Of a DNA stretch of 64,000 bases, positions 20,476 through 32,927 are shown in pieces. Location: assembly GCF_035440685.1 (NCBI RefSeq), contig NZ_DAORMW010000026.1; one strand, written 5' to 3'. The first letter of the stretch is position 1. Every line of letters begins with the position of its first letter. Source of the DNA: Accumulibacter appositus. GTDB taxonomy: Bacteria > Pseudomonadota > Gammaproteobacteria > Burkholderiales > Rhodocyclaceae. The notes beneath the pieces are model-generated. The model worked only from the letters and a program-made list of their open reading frames with translations, made no database searches and was not told where the DNA came from. The position numbers were made by a program, and so were the translations under genes.

Positions 20476-21776
20476 TTTTCCGGGAAAGACAGCCTGTGGG
20501 TTGTTTGAATCCTGTCGCGCCATTCGTCGGTGAGGTGCGCGTCGGCGGCGAATTCCGGCCAGCGCCGCACGGCCGCCTGCACCTCCCCGATGATCGTTGC
20601 CGCGCGGCCCTGTTTCAGCAGCGCCGCCTTCGCGCAGGCCTTGAAATCCGCCAGCGTGAAGTTGTCGCGTTTCCCATCCAGCGTCATCTGGTGCGTGGCT
20701 GTCCAGGAACCGGAGGGATTGTAGCTGTAAGTGACGTCGAAGGCCGGGGCAAGCGACCACTCGCCCTCCTTGTTCATCAGGAAAGCGATGTTCTTGACGT
20801 GATCGTCCTGATTGCGCGCCACGAGGTTGAACACCATTCGCCGGAACTGTTCCTCGACGGCGGCCATTGGCAGGCGCAGCTGGCGGATGATCAGCAATGC
20901 CTGCTCGTAGGCGTAGGCCCCGGCCTGGTTGAAATCGAAATGCGCCAGCGCAGCCAGCGACTGCATGTGCAGCTTTTCCCCACCAGGTAGGCGATCGAAG
21001 CGGCGGGTCATGAAGTGCCGCCGTCCGTTTTCATCGAGCAGCCGGCAGGCGCTCATGGTAATGCCCGCCACCTTGGCCATCAGGTGATAGGCGAACTCGA
21101 TGCTGCCGTAGCCCTGCGGGTCTTCCAGTTCCTTGTCCTTGTTGCCGGAAACGCCGTCGAATTTCAGCAGCCAGTATTCGAATCCCTCGCCGGCCGCGCT
21201 TTGTCCCGAACGCACTTCGTTGGTGGCCGGATTCCAGGCAATCACCGCCTTGGCTCGGGCCCCTCCGGCGGCGGTGCCGACGCTCAGGATGTCGCGCAGC
21301 GCCTTCTCCCTGCCGGGCTGTTGAAAGTGTGCCTGGAGCTCGTCTCGGTGCGTCAATACCTCGCTGGCCCGTCGTACCAGTGCAGCGATTTCGATCTTCG
21401 CCGTCTTGCGCTCGCTCGGCCCCAGCACCGGCGCGAATTCCAGCGCACCCATGCCGCGCTTGCCGCTGTAGCAAAGGCGTTCCACCGCGTTGAAGCCCTC
21501 GGGCGTGCGGCCTTGCGTGGCCAGCCAGGCATCGACCAGGGCGGTGCCGAACTTGTCCGGCAGCGAATCCGCGAGCAGGCCCGGCAGGCCGCGGAAGGTG
21601 TTGCGCGGCAACGCCGGGCATTCATACACCCGCTCGCTCAAGGGCATGGTCAGCGGCGAAATCTCGACTCCGCTGTGCGCGAACTCCGGGTCGTACTGAA
21701 AGGCCGCGACGTCCCGTCCCTCCAGCAACGAGACGGCGCCAATCGTCCGGCCCCAGAGCTGGACCGTCGCGATCAT
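20472..21776 (-). CDS. hipA: HipA-like serine/threonine kinase toxin
   Basis: The 434-residue protein has the HipA N-terminal domain (WGRTIGAVSLLEG, then LRGLPGLLADSLPDKFG-type residues near 62) and the kinase domain. NQDDHVKNIAFL near residue 312 contains the catalytic aspartate and Mg-binding asparagine. AFDVTYSYNPSG follows with the metal aspartate. HipA kinases phosphorylate tRNA synthetases and cause dormancy unless bound by HipB. No complete HipB gene is adjacent; only a 38-residue frame precedes it. The gene is sandwiched by 4-base overlaps on both sides. Confidence 0.9.
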   Translation of the reverse strand: MIATVQLWGRTIGAVSLLEGRDVAAFQYDPEFAHSGVEISPLTMPLSERVYECPALPRNTFRGLPGLLADSLPDKFGTALVDAWLATQGRTPEGFNAVERLCYSGKRGMGALEFAPVLGPSERKTAKIEIAALVRRASEVLTHRDELQAHFQQPGREKALRDILSVGTAAGGARAKAVIAWNPATNEVRSGQSAAGEGFEYWLLKFDGVSGNKDKELEDPQGYGSIEFAYHLMAKVAGITMSACRLLDENGRRHFMTRRFDRLPGGEKLHMQSLAALAHFDFNQAGAYAYEQALLIIRQLRLPMAAVEEQFRRMVFNLVARNQDDHVKNIAFLMNKEGEWSLAPAFDVTYSYNPSGSWTATHQMTLDGKRDNFTLADFKACAKAALLKQGRAATIIGEVQAAVRRWPEFAADAHLTDEWRDRIQTTHRLSFPEK

Positions 21777-21885
21777 GTCGGCTCACCCCGGCTCCACTGC
21801 TTCCGGCCCGGCTCCAGCAAAGCGAGCGCCCGGCGGCCCGTGACGGCGCGCAGCACGCGCAGCAGTGAGTCGCCGGGGTCGGTCA

Positions 21886-21889
<4 letters not shown>
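21773..21889 (-). CDS. 38-aa ORF between hsdR and hipA, possible HipB remnant
   Basis: A frame of 38 codons starts at ATG 21889, overlapping the hsdR stop, and ends in a TGA overlapping the hipA ATG. The encoded peptide contains DPGDSLLRVLRAVTGRRALALLEPG. Its SLLRVLRA segment resembles the helix that follows the helix-turn-helix in HipB-type antitoxins. The helix-turn-helix itself is missing. It may be a truncated antitoxin, a coupling peptide, or a chance frame. Confidence 0.4.
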
Positions 21890-25103
<3,214 letters not shown>

Positions 25104-25107
<4 letters not shown>

Positions 25108-27059
25108 TCGGCGGACCGGTAAGCTTGCTTCGCATGGGTCGGCGCGGTCGGGAACGCCAGGCGCAATTTTCCTTCCTTGGTTAAGGGCTTGAGGTGCTGC
25201 TGCCGCAGGGCATCGGGATCTCGCTTCAGCAGTTCAGCCAGGGTGCTCAGCGCCACAAAATGGCCACGACACACGGCAAGAATCGCCTGCCGCATCGCCT
25301 CCTCGGCAATTTTCTTTTTTGACCTGGGGTCACCCGCGAGCTTTTCCAGCTCAATGCGGAACGTGGGAGTCAGGCTCTCAAGCGAATCGATGACCGGTGC
25401 ATCGAGCTGGTCGCTCAGCAGACAACCATCGCGGTCACGCTGTTCGAACTCAATGTTCGGAGCGCCAGGCAAATGTGCGGAGCTCGACTGCAAAAGTGCG
25501 GAGCGTTCCGCAGATTGTGCGGAGCCTGCCCCGAACACTTCCTCGGGCCTGGCAATCGCTGCGCCGGGAAGACAATACACTGCGCCGCGCCCCGGGTTGT
25601 GCGCTTCCAGAAAGCCGTCCCGCACCAGACCCTGAAGCAGCCGCGTCGCATCGACGGAATGGAGCGCGGTCATCTCCCGCACGCGGGAGTGGGTTACCAC
25701 CTGCTCCGAACCCGCCGCCGCAAGCGTCAGCCGCTCGTCGCGGCCGAGCGCGTCAAACCTGGCACCGAAAACCTTGCGCAGCGCTGTGAGCAGGTCTTGT
25801 GGAAGCAAGTCAACCATCCGCAATTCCAGCAATGTCTGGTTGTAGGGTTCGGCGCGCTCATAAAGGGCGGGGGGGCGCCAATGTTGGCTGGCCCAGCCAT
25901 TGTAGATTTTCGGGATACCCGAACCCGCCTGTTCCCCCACACCCACCAGCCGGAACATTTTGTGCAGCGTGCGATTGCGGCAATCGTGCTCGCCACCGCG
26001 AATGGCGATCTCGGGTGGAATCCGCATCAAGCCCGGGTTGCGAAAGCCGAACATGTCAGGTCGCTTCACCACCAGTACCGACGCCCGGTCCGAGTAGTCG
26101 GCGTGCACCAGGACATTGGCCAGCGCCTCGCGCAGCGCCACGTGGATCGGAGTTTCGTCCTTGCGTTCACCCTTTTCCAGAGCGAACGGCACCTTGAGAT
26201 CCGCCGTGAGTTTCAGATAAACGCGGCGGTAAAAATCGTAGAGGTTACCCGACCACTTCCCATCCAGGGTGAGACGATCCGCCCACCGCCGTTCAATCTT
26301 CGCCTCGGATCGCTCCTGGTAGTCGAGCATGTAGTTCGGCAATTCTTCCTGAATCGCAGCCATCCACCCGAACATCAAGAGGCCGGCCACGGTAAGCCCG
26401 CTCTGGCCCGTTTCCCGATCCCGGCGCCAACCACCGAGCTGGCGCAGGAATTCCAGATCGTCCAGGGCATTCCAGGGATGACCCGGCTCACGGTTGGCAA
26501 ACACCTGGCGATAGGCGCGGAAGGTTTCCATGCACAGATCGTCAAAGCTGTAACCGGGCAGGTTGCGGTCGTCGCGACTGTCCTCCACCTGTTCGGCGAG
26601 CATGCGGCGCACTTCCTCGTCTGGCAGGGGGCGGTCCCCGTCGTTGAGGCGGCGGTAGGTATGTCCGGCAAGCGGGTTGCTGGTCAGATGGACGGGGCGC
26701 TGTTTGCGGTTGGCGCGGGGGATCTCGACCACGAGCAGAACAAGGCCCTCCAGGGTGATCTCAGCGACCGACGAATCGCTCAGGAGATTACTGCTGACCT
26801 TCTGCCGGTTGTTGAGGCCATTGAAGAGTTCGCTGCGGACCTTGGCGACATTCGGAATGCCCTCGATCGAAAAGTGCCCCTGCCGCTCCCGAACACCGAG
26901 CAGCACCACGCCACCGTTCGCGTTGGCGAAGGCGCTGTAGGTCGGCCAGAAGTCCTCCGGCAGCGCACCCTGTCCATCGCGTCCCGCGGCAAGCTTGCAC
27001 TCCAGGTCCACGGACTCGCGCAGCAGGTCCAGGTCGGCGGTCGACTGGATGTCGATCAC
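25104..27059 (-). CDS. Schlafen AlbA_2 domain putative DNA-binding/transcription protein
   Basis: The 651-residue protein begins with an AlbA_2 (Schlafen-type) domain: SVDLECKLAAGRDGQGALPEDFWPTYSAF then NANGGVVLLGVRE near residue 48. The middle part (HVALREALANVLVHADYSDRASVLVV and RNRTLHKMFRLVGVGEQAGSGIPKIY) is the HATPase_c_4-type region. The C-terminal third carries winged-helix features. Such genes are frequent inside type I restriction operons; their role is not settled. Start is GTG 27059, overlapping the preceding stop. Confidence 0.85.
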
Positions 27060-27247
27060 GCGAATCCCTCCAGGCTGGACGACGTTGCCGCCACGCTCAA
27101 CTCGCCGCTCGGCAGCTTCAGCAGCAGTGTGGCACGCACGGTGGCGAGGGTCCGGGAAAACTTGATGGCGGCCTCCTTGAACTCGCGGAGCTGAGCCGCG
27201 AACCGTTCAGGCGCCACGTCTTCGACAATGGACTCCTTGAGGCTCAT
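27056..27247 (-). CDS. 63-aa ORF with HsdS-like C-terminal tail
   Basis: From ATG 27247 the frame encodes 63 residues. The part SRTLATVRATLLLKLPSGELSV closely resembles the end of HsdS from this operon (SRTLATLRDTLLPRLLSGELRI). The first ten residues (MSLKESIVED) look like the start of HsdR proteins. The gene could be a chimeric remnant left by rearrangement, or a small accessory protein. Its stop overlaps the start of the AlbA_2 gene. Confidence 0.5.
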   Translation of the reverse strand: MSLKESIVEDVAPERFAAQLREFKEAAIKFSRTLATVRATLLLKLPSGELSVAATSSSLEGFA

Positions 27248-27614
27248 TCGTCCCCCCGTGTCGCGCCCGAATGTCGACACTCGTGTCTGGATACTGACCG
27301 GACTCCGATTTCATACGTTCCAGGACATGGCTGGGCTCGAACAATGGGAGTCAAATCGGCGCTCTCTTCCAGAGAATAGGCATCAATTGGCCCGGAACAG
27401 CCCTGATGAAAGTTCAGAGTCCCTCATGACAAACTTCATCGCCAGCCGCGACCGTACCTCGTCGCTTGGGCCAAATCCAAGGATTCGCAGAGGGTCCGCA
27501 CGCGCGGAGTCAGAACTTCCCCCGTGCCTTGGGCAATAGTCCAGACCTGACCCCGTTTCTGGCGCGCGAGGGCGGCGTCTTCGACGACTGATTCAGTGAG
27601 ATTGGAAGGCATGG
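27248..27614. other. Intergenic gap within the defence operon
   Basis: I see no supported gene. A minus-strand frame ending near 27378 reads PLRILGFGPSDEVRSRLAMKF and may be the tail of a lost gene. CCGTGCCTTGGG at 27525-27536 is one of three copies near the island, next to a CAGACCTGACCCC string (27544-27556) that recalls REP elements. Confidence 0.4.
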
Positions 27615-28655
27615 CTATAGTTTTTCGAGTTCTTCCATCAAACCGACCAATAGCGCCTCAACATCGGTGCTGTGGTCCCCGTCATACCATATGGGGAAAA
27701 TGTTGCGCTCGGTGAGAAAATGCTCCCGTTCGACAACCTTTTTCGCCGCTTTCGGACGTTGGAGGAGCGAGTAGTGCCGCGGCATGTTCTTATCGGCATC
27801 TGCGACCTCTTTCAACAAGGCCATTGTCCTGTCCTGCGCAAGACTGCATCCGAGGAAGACCATTCCCCCGCGACGAAAGACTAGCGCGAGTTCCTCTCGG
27901 CCACTGCACCCCGCCTCGTAGAATGCATCGTATTCGTCCTTAAGTAATACGCGCCCATGACTCGCGTTGTAGTTTCCGTGGAGCTTCAACAAGCAGCGCG
28001 AGCCGACAACAGTTCTTTTGCGGACGTCGCCAACATCCAAACCGTGAAGAATTGCTTGGAAAGCCTTGCCGTGATCTTTGTAAACGTCCTCAAGGATTCC
28101 GTCAAAATTGGTGGTGATGACAATTGAGTCAAAAAGAAACGGCAGGAGCCGAACGGGGCCATCAATAGGTTGAGTCGGTTTGATCATGAAGCTGCTCTCG
28201 AAACGCTCATGAAAAAGTTGCGAAGGCATCGCGCCGAATATCCGGCTGGCCGCCTCGTCGAAGTTGCCCGCAGCAAGGCAGCATTCGAGTTCGGCGACTT
28301 TGAATCCCTTCGTTCGCTTGCACGTTTCGCGCAAAAACGTGCCCCACGTTGGCAGACCTGTCGGCGCCGACATTCCGGACCCCACGAATGGTATCGCGCG
28401 GCTACTCGCGATCATCTTCTTAAGTTCATTGAACCGGCCTTCGTTTGAATCCAATTTCAGCAATTCGTCTTTGCGCTCTCGGCGTGTTGGTACCCACTCG
28501 TCCCATACCCAGTCGCCGAACGCCTGTTTGTAGGCGTCTTCGCCAGCAAGCTTCAGGATGTCGGCACCCGTATAGCCAAAGCGCCCGACCTGAACCACGT
28601 CACCTTGGACTAACGGTTCAATCGAACTTTCGAATTGGGGACGCAGAAAATCCAT
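27615..28655 (-). CDS. SIR2-like domain protein embedded in type I R-M operon
   Basis: The 346-residue protein has the SIR2-like NAD-binding signature: IPFVGSGMSAPTGLPTW near residue 88, VITTNFDGILED near 180, and CLLKLHGNYN near 221, with FLGCSLAQDRT near 269. The first 80 residues do not match a domain I know. SIR2 domains in phage defence systems (for example Thoeris and DSR) cleave NAD+ to abort infection; here that is inference. It starts four bases after the hsdS stop, which argues for a shared transcript. Confidence 0.85.
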   Translation of the reverse strand: MDFLRPQFESSIEPLVQGDVVQVGRFGYTGADILKLAGEDAYKQAFGDWVWDEWVPTRRERKDELLKLDSNEGRFNELKKMIASSRAIPFVGSGMSAPTGLPTWGTFLRETCKRTKGFKVAELECCLAAGNFDEAASRIFGAMPSQLFHERFESSFMIKPTQPIDGPVRLLPFLFDSIVITTNFDGILEDVYKDHGKAFQAILHGLDVGDVRKRTVVGSRCLLKLHGNYNASHGRVLLKDEYDAFYEAGCSGREELALVFRRGGMVFLGCSLAQDRTMALLKEVADADKNMPRHYSLLQRPKAAKKVVEREHFLTERNIFPIWYDGDHSTDVEALLVGLMEELEKL

Positions 28656-28659
28656 GACG

Positions 28660-30075
28660 CTACTGGCTTCCCACTTTGATCCTCAACTCCCCGCTCAGCA
28701 GCCTCGGCAGCAGCGTGTCGCGCAGGGTGGCGAGGGTGCGGGATTCTTCAAGTGCGATGGTGCCGCGCTCGTCCCATGGGCGGACAATTTCGGCGAAGCG
28801 GGCTTGAAGCTCCGGTGGCGGAACAATCATGGGCAGCGCACCGAGAATTGACGTGTTCAGGTTTGGCATCGTTGCGCCAACAGCGTGGCGGACGACCCAT
28901 GCGCGCGATTCCAAGGTGCCGAGATACGAAGCTCCAAAAAACGGGTTCAAGCCACGTGGACCAAAACGAACGCGCAGGCAACCAGTGCCGCAAAGCCAGC
29001 CATGCTCGCTGTGGCGAATCAAAGAACGGCGTTCGACATCGCCACGCCGACTGTAAACGACGTCGCCAGCTTGCACCCGATAGACCTTGAGGCGTTCGGC
29101 GTCCTGCTCACGAATGCGGGTGATGGACCTGGTGTCGATTCGGTTGTCCCGCAGGTCACTCGGCATGATCGAGGGAATGCCTTCATCCACGTAATCCGAT
29201 GCGTGAAGCTGCGTTCCAAACGGGCCGGTTTGAATGTTGCCGCCGCCCTTTTCGCAGACTTCGCCGAGCGTTGTCGCCGTCCACCCGTGTGGGATGTGTC
29301 CAGCGGCCGTTTCAGCAAATTTGGCGGGGAAGAGAGCGGCAGTGGCTGGATCGAGGTTTGGGGGCTGGCGGCCGCCTGCTTGCGCGCTGCGCACAGTCAA
29401 ATCGAGTTTGGCGCGGACGGGGTCGAAATCGACGAACCAGCTCTGGAACAGCGCCCGCGCCATCGCCTCGAGCGTCGCGTTCATCCGCCGGTTCAACTCG
29501 ATTCGGTCGTCCATCGCCTTCCCAAAGCTAGCTATGGCATCGCGGCTTTTCTTGGGTGGCCATGGGAGGGGAAGCTGGCGAATCTCTTTCAGATTCAGCG
29601 TCGCCTGAACGGTCGTATTGCACCAGACGTCCATCAAATGTTGGAGCGGACGACTGAGCAAGCACTGCTGAACGAAGTGGGTCTCGGACGGATCGGAGAG
29701 GCGCATCACCGCGACGGCTCTAGCTGTATTCCAGCCAGCCATGCGTGGAGCCACCACTGCACATTGCCCCACGTTGCCAACCAAGGTCATCAGCAACTCA
29801 CCACCATCGAGTGCCGTGCGGCGACACTCTCGATGCTTGTCCTGACTAATTCGGAAGTCCGGCTGCGGGTTGATGATGCTTCCGTTGAGGTCGCCAGCTT
29901 TGATAAGAGGCACTCCATCGGGATCGTGGTCGCCGGGATACATGACGCCAACAGCAATTCCACGGTCTTCCGTCAAGAGGTCGCCAAGCGTGACGACATC
30001 CCAATCGCCGGGCAGTTCTTCGACACCCGCGTCTGCAAGATGGGCGCGAGCGACTTCCTTTAAATCACCCGCCAT
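28660..30075 (-). CDS. hsdS: Type I restriction specificity subunit HsdS
   Basis: The 471-residue subunit sets DNA target specificity. Two target-recognition domains can be seen: one from about residue 25 (LPGDWDVVTLGDLLTEDRG), one from about 265 (IPHGWTATTLGEVCEKGGG). Each is followed by a conserved helical spacer (LNRRMNATLEAMARALFQSWFVDFDP, and the C-terminal LATLRDTLLPRLLSGEL). The start ATG 30075 overlaps the end of hsdM by 11 bases; upstream in-frame codons lie inside hsdM. Confidence 0.93.
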   Translation of the reverse strand: MAGDLKEVARAHLADAGVEELPGDWDVVTLGDLLTEDRGIAVGVMYPGDHDPDGVPLIKAGDLNGSIINPQPDFRISQDKHRECRRTALDGGELLMTLVGNVGQCAVVAPRMAGWNTARAVAVMRLSDPSETHFVQQCLLSRPLQHLMDVWCNTTVQATLNLKEIRQLPLPWPPKKSRDAIASFGKAMDDRIELNRRMNATLEAMARALFQSWFVDFDPVRAKLDLTVRSAQAGGRQPPNLDPATAALFPAKFAETAAGHIPHGWTATTLGEVCEKGGGNIQTGPFGTQLHASDYVDEGIPSIMPSDLRDNRIDTRSITRIREQDAERLKVYRVQAGDVVYSRRGDVERRSLIRHSEHGWLCGTGCLRVRFGPRGLNPFFGASYLGTLESRAWVVRHAVGATMPNLNTSILGALPMIVPPPELQARFAEIVRPWDERGTIALEESRTLATLRDTLLPRLLSGELRIKVGSQ

Positions 30076-31687
30076 AACCCAGCCCCCGCAGGTTTGCTTT
30101 GATGGCCTCCTCCAGTTTCGCGGACTCCTCGAATTGGGCGTGCAATTCCGCGACGAGGCGCGGCATCTTTTCCTCGAATGGCTCGCCGTCGTCTTCAACT
30201 TCCTCGGCGCCGACGTAGCGGCCGGGGGTGAGAACGTGGCCGTGCGCGGCGATTTCGGTGGTGGTGGCGGATTTGCAGAAGCCGGGGATGTCGGCGTAGC
30301 TCGCCCCCTCTCCCCGGCCCTCTCCCGCGAGGGGAGAGGGGGAAAGGCGGGCGCGGCGCCAGTGGTGGTAGGTGGTGGTGATTTTCTGGAGGTCGGCGTC
30401 GGTTAGCTCGCGGTGGACGCGGTCGATGAGGGTGCCGAGTTTGCGGGCATCGATGAAGAGGGTTTGCAGGCGGCGGTCGCGGAAGCCGCGTTTGGCGTCG
30501 GCGTTCTTGTTCTTCGCGAGGAACCACAGGCAGACGGGAATCTGGGTGCTGTAGAAGAGTTGGCCGGGAAGGGCGACCATGCAGTCCACGAGATCGGCTT
30601 CGATGAGGGCGCGGCGGATGTCGCCTTCGCCGGACTGGTTGGAGGACATGCTGCCATTGGCCAACACGAAACCAGCCGTGCCGGACGGCGCGAGGTGGTG
30701 AATGAAGTGCTGCACCCAGGCGAAGTTGGCATTGCCCCTGGGCGGGACGCCGAATTGCCAGCGCACGTCGTCGTCCTTGCGGAACCAGTCGGAGTCGTTG
30801 AATGGCGGGTTGGCGAGGACGTAGTCGGCGCGCAGGTCGGGATGCAGGTCGCGGCGGAAGGTGTCGGCGTGCTCGGGGCCGAAATCCGCGCTGAAGCCGC
30901 GGATGGCGAGGTTCATCACCGCCAGGCGGCGCGTGGTGGCGTTGCTCTCCTGCCCGTAGATGGCCACCTGGTCGCGCTGGCCACCGTGCTCTTCGATGAA
31001 CTTCTCGGACTGGACGAACATGCCGCCGGAGCCGCAGCACGGGTCGTAGATGCGCGAGTTGGCGTGCGGGGCGAGCATTTCGACGAGCAGCCGCACGATG
31101 CACGACGGGGTGTAGAACTGGCCGCCGTTCTTGCCCTCGGCGCTGGCGAAGCGGGTGAGGAAATACTCATAGACGCGACCGAGCAGATCAACCGAGCGAT
31201 GCGTCTTCTCCCCCTCGCTGGCGGCGGTGAGCAGGATGGTGGCGATGAGGTCGATGAGTTCGCCGAGGCGGTGCTTGTCGAGGCCGGGGCGGGCGTAGTC
31301 CTTGGGCAGCACACCCTTGAGGCGTGGGTTGTCGCGCTCGATGGCGACCATGGCGTCGTCCACGATCTTGCCGATGGCCGGCTGCTTGGCATGGGCCTGG
31401 AGGTGCGACCAGCGGGCATCGGCGGGTACCCAGAAGACGTTCTCGGCCTTGTATTCGTCGGGGTCCTCGGGGTTCGCCCCCTCGTAGTCGCCCTGGCCGG
31501 CGAGGAGCCTGGCGCGGTGTTCCTCGAAGGTGTCGGAGATATATTTGAGGAAGATCAGGCCGAGTACGACGTGCTTGTACTCCGCGGCGTCCATGTTGTT
31601 GCGCAGCTTGTCGGCGGCCAGCCAGAGCTTGGCCTCGAAGCCGATGGTGGCGGCGGAGTCGCCTTTTTTGGTGGTTCTCTTCGCCAT
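30065..31687 (-). CDS. hsdM: Type I DNA methyltransferase subunit HsdM
   Basis: HsdM adds N6-methyl groups to adenine at the HsdS target. YDPCCGSGGMF near residue 212 is the SAM-binding motif and LANPPFND near 284 is the catalytic NPPF motif. The N-terminal helical domain (LWLAADKLRNNMDAAEYKHVVLGLIFLKYISD) is typical. Near residue 455 a segment of about 16 residues (LSPSPLAGEGRGEG and neighbours) interrupts the conserved TYHxWR ... YADIPGFCKSAT region; it is encoded by a palindromic repeat. ATG 31687 was chosen by family alignment of MAKR. Confidence 0.95.
   Translation of the reverse strand: MAKRTTKKGDSAATIGFEAKLWLAADKLRNNMDAAEYKHVVLGLIFLKYISDTFEEHRARLLAGQGDYEGANPEDPDEYKAENVFWVPADARWSHLQAHAKQPAIGKIVDDAMVAIERDNPRLKGVLPKDYARPGLDKHRLGELIDLIATILLTAASEGEKTHRSVDLLGRVYEYFLTRFASAEGKNGGQFYTPSCIVRLLVEMLAPHANSRIYDPCCGSGGMFVQSEKFIEEHGGQRDQVAIYGQESNATTRRLAVMNLAIRGFSADFGPEHADTFRRDLHPDLRADYVLANPPFNDSDWFRKDDDVRWQFGVPPRGNANFAWVQHFIHHLAPSGTAGFVLANGSMSSNQSGEGDIRRALIEADLVDCMVALPGQLFYSTQIPVCLWFLAKNKNADAKRGFRDRRLQTLFIDARKLGTLIDRVHRELTDADLQKITTTYHHWRRARLSPSPLAGEGRGEGASYADIPGFCKSATTTEIAAHGHVLTPGRYVGAEEVEDDGEPFEEKMPRLVAELHAQFEESAKLEEAIKANLRGLGYGG
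30303..30345. repeat. CCCTCTCCC-type palindromic repeat inside hsdM
   Basis: A C/G-rich palindrome (CTCTCCCGCGAGGGGAG core) lies in the hsdM coding region in frame. Related palindromes sit between genes at 35.68, 36.98, 37.11 and 50.48 kb. Confidence 0.75.
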
Positions 31688-31776
31688 CAGCTTGTCATTT
31701 CCCCGGGCCGCAGTGTTCAAGGGCTCGCGAGACACCCTACCCGCAGCATTCTAGCGGATTAGCGTGCTCCACCGCG

Positions 31777-31852
31777 GGCTCAGCGCCTGGATGGCGACTG
31801 CACGGGGTCGAGCCGCGCGGCCCGGCTGGCGGAGCGCACGCCGGTGAGCAGC
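31777..31852 (-). pseudogene. Duplicated 3' end of the MacB-type permease
   Basis: This 76-base stretch matches the last 88 bases of the permease gene (33727-33814) with about six substitutions and a 12-base deletion. On the minus strand it reads SRAARLDPVQS and ends in the same TGA. It lies about 90 bases upstream of hsdM and marks an edge of inserted DNA. Confidence 0.8.
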
Positions 31853-32192
31853 AAGAGCGCGCGCGATTACCCTCCGTGCCTTGGGCAAAACAGTCAAGGC
31901 ACCATCCTTCGCGCCTTTTTGCTGGCTGATCGGTGCCAGGCGTTCCGCGCTTACCGACTGCGCCACAGATCGTCGCCTTTCTGCGAGCTTTGCTGCGATA
32001 GATGAGTATCTGGCCGCCGGCCGGCCTCATGAAAAAGGTTGACTTCTGGTCGCCCCGCGTTGTTATCATCCGCATAATGGCCGGTATCGTGGACGGTTTA
32101 GTTCAACAACGTTTATCTGCCAGGAGCCGCCAGCGGTTGAGCCAAGCGCTCTCGGGACAGCAGATAAATACTATTCGTGAGGGTACGGAAGA
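31853..32192. other. Intergenic segment with a 12-mer repeat and an attC-like site
   Basis: The segment has no supported gene. It holds CCGTGCCTTGGG (31874-31885) and the attC-like hairpin listed separately. The hsdM promoter should lie at its left end. Confidence 0.4.
32101..32183 (+). repeat. attC-like site 4, related to site 1
   Basis: GTTCAAC (32101-32107) fits the R'' box. TTTATCTGCC pairs with the GCAGATAAA arm, and TACTATTCGTGAGGG replaces the CGCTATTCGTTAGCC end of site 1. Central bases GAGCCGCCAGCGGTTGA also match site 1. The right box is degenerate. The DUF4760 gene starts nine bases later. Confidence 0.55.
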
Positions 32193-32753
32193 ATGACAGA
32201 CTATCAAATGTATTCGCTGCTGTTGTCTGGAAGTGCTACCCTCATTACCTTATGTGGACTAATTTACGCTGGCATTCAGCTTAAGAAAACAAAAGAGCAG
32301 CTCCAAGCAACCTACAAAATAAGCGCGGCTGATCATGATTGGAATAGGCGCATGGCCGCGCAAGCGGCATTAAGTGAGTACAACCAATCAATTACACTAA
32401 GCGGCCTTCAGTCAACATTGAATTATTTAAATTGCACTGAGGCTATACCACTAAGCAAAATCCAAAAAGGGTTTACAGATCACCCTGATCTTCAGAATGA
32501 ACTTCATCAACTACTCAACTTCTATGAAGGTTTGGCTCGTGGCGTCTCTCATCGCGTTTATGATGTTGAAGTCATAAAGGCTGGTAGGCGTAGTGCCATG
32601 ATCAACACATTGCGCGCGTTTAATTCATATATTGAAAGTCGCCGCAAAGAGTCATCACCTACCGCATGGACAGATTTAGAAGCTTTGGTTGCTGAGTGGG
32701 TGGCAGATGAAAAACGTAAACCACAAAGACGGCCAACTGATGAAAAATATTAA
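32193..32753 (+). CDS. DUF4760-like membrane-anchored protein, cassette gene
   Basis: The 186-residue protein has one N-terminal membrane segment (LLLSGSATLITLCGLIYAGIQL, about residues 8-29). A helical part follows, then a central LLNFYEGLARGVSHRVYDVEVIKAG region typical of DUF4760-like proteins, whose function is unknown. The gene is distinctly AT-richer than its neighbours, which suggests acquisition. Placement right after an attC-like hairpin supports a cassette origin. GGAAG precedes the ATG. Confidence 0.75.
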   Translation: MTDYQMYSLLLSGSATLITLCGLIYAGIQLKKTKEQLQATYKISAADHDWNRRMAAQAALSEYNQSITLSGLQSTLNYLNCTEAIPLSKIQKGFTDHPDLQNELHQLLNFYEGLARGVSHRVYDVEVIKAGRRSAMINTLRAFNSYIESRRKESSPTAWTDLEALVAEWVADEKRKPQRRPTDEKY

Positions 32754-32927
32754 GGCAACACTGATTCAATCACCGCATATGCCCATGGCACCAGCGCGCA
32801 GGTCAGGTCTTCCGCCGTGCCTTGGGAAATAATCAAGACTCCGTTGTGTGGAGAGCCTCGGGGAAAGTCTGCGAATAAAAAACATAGGATTCAGTCGGGG
32901 TGGGGCGTCACGCGGTTGGAGATTCGT
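32754..32927. other. Gap with 12-mer repeat
   Basis: No gene is seen. CAGGTCAGGTCTTC (32801-32814) followed by CCGTGCCTTGGG (32815-32826) resembles, in altered order, the repeat cluster at 27.53 kb. Confidence 0.4.
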
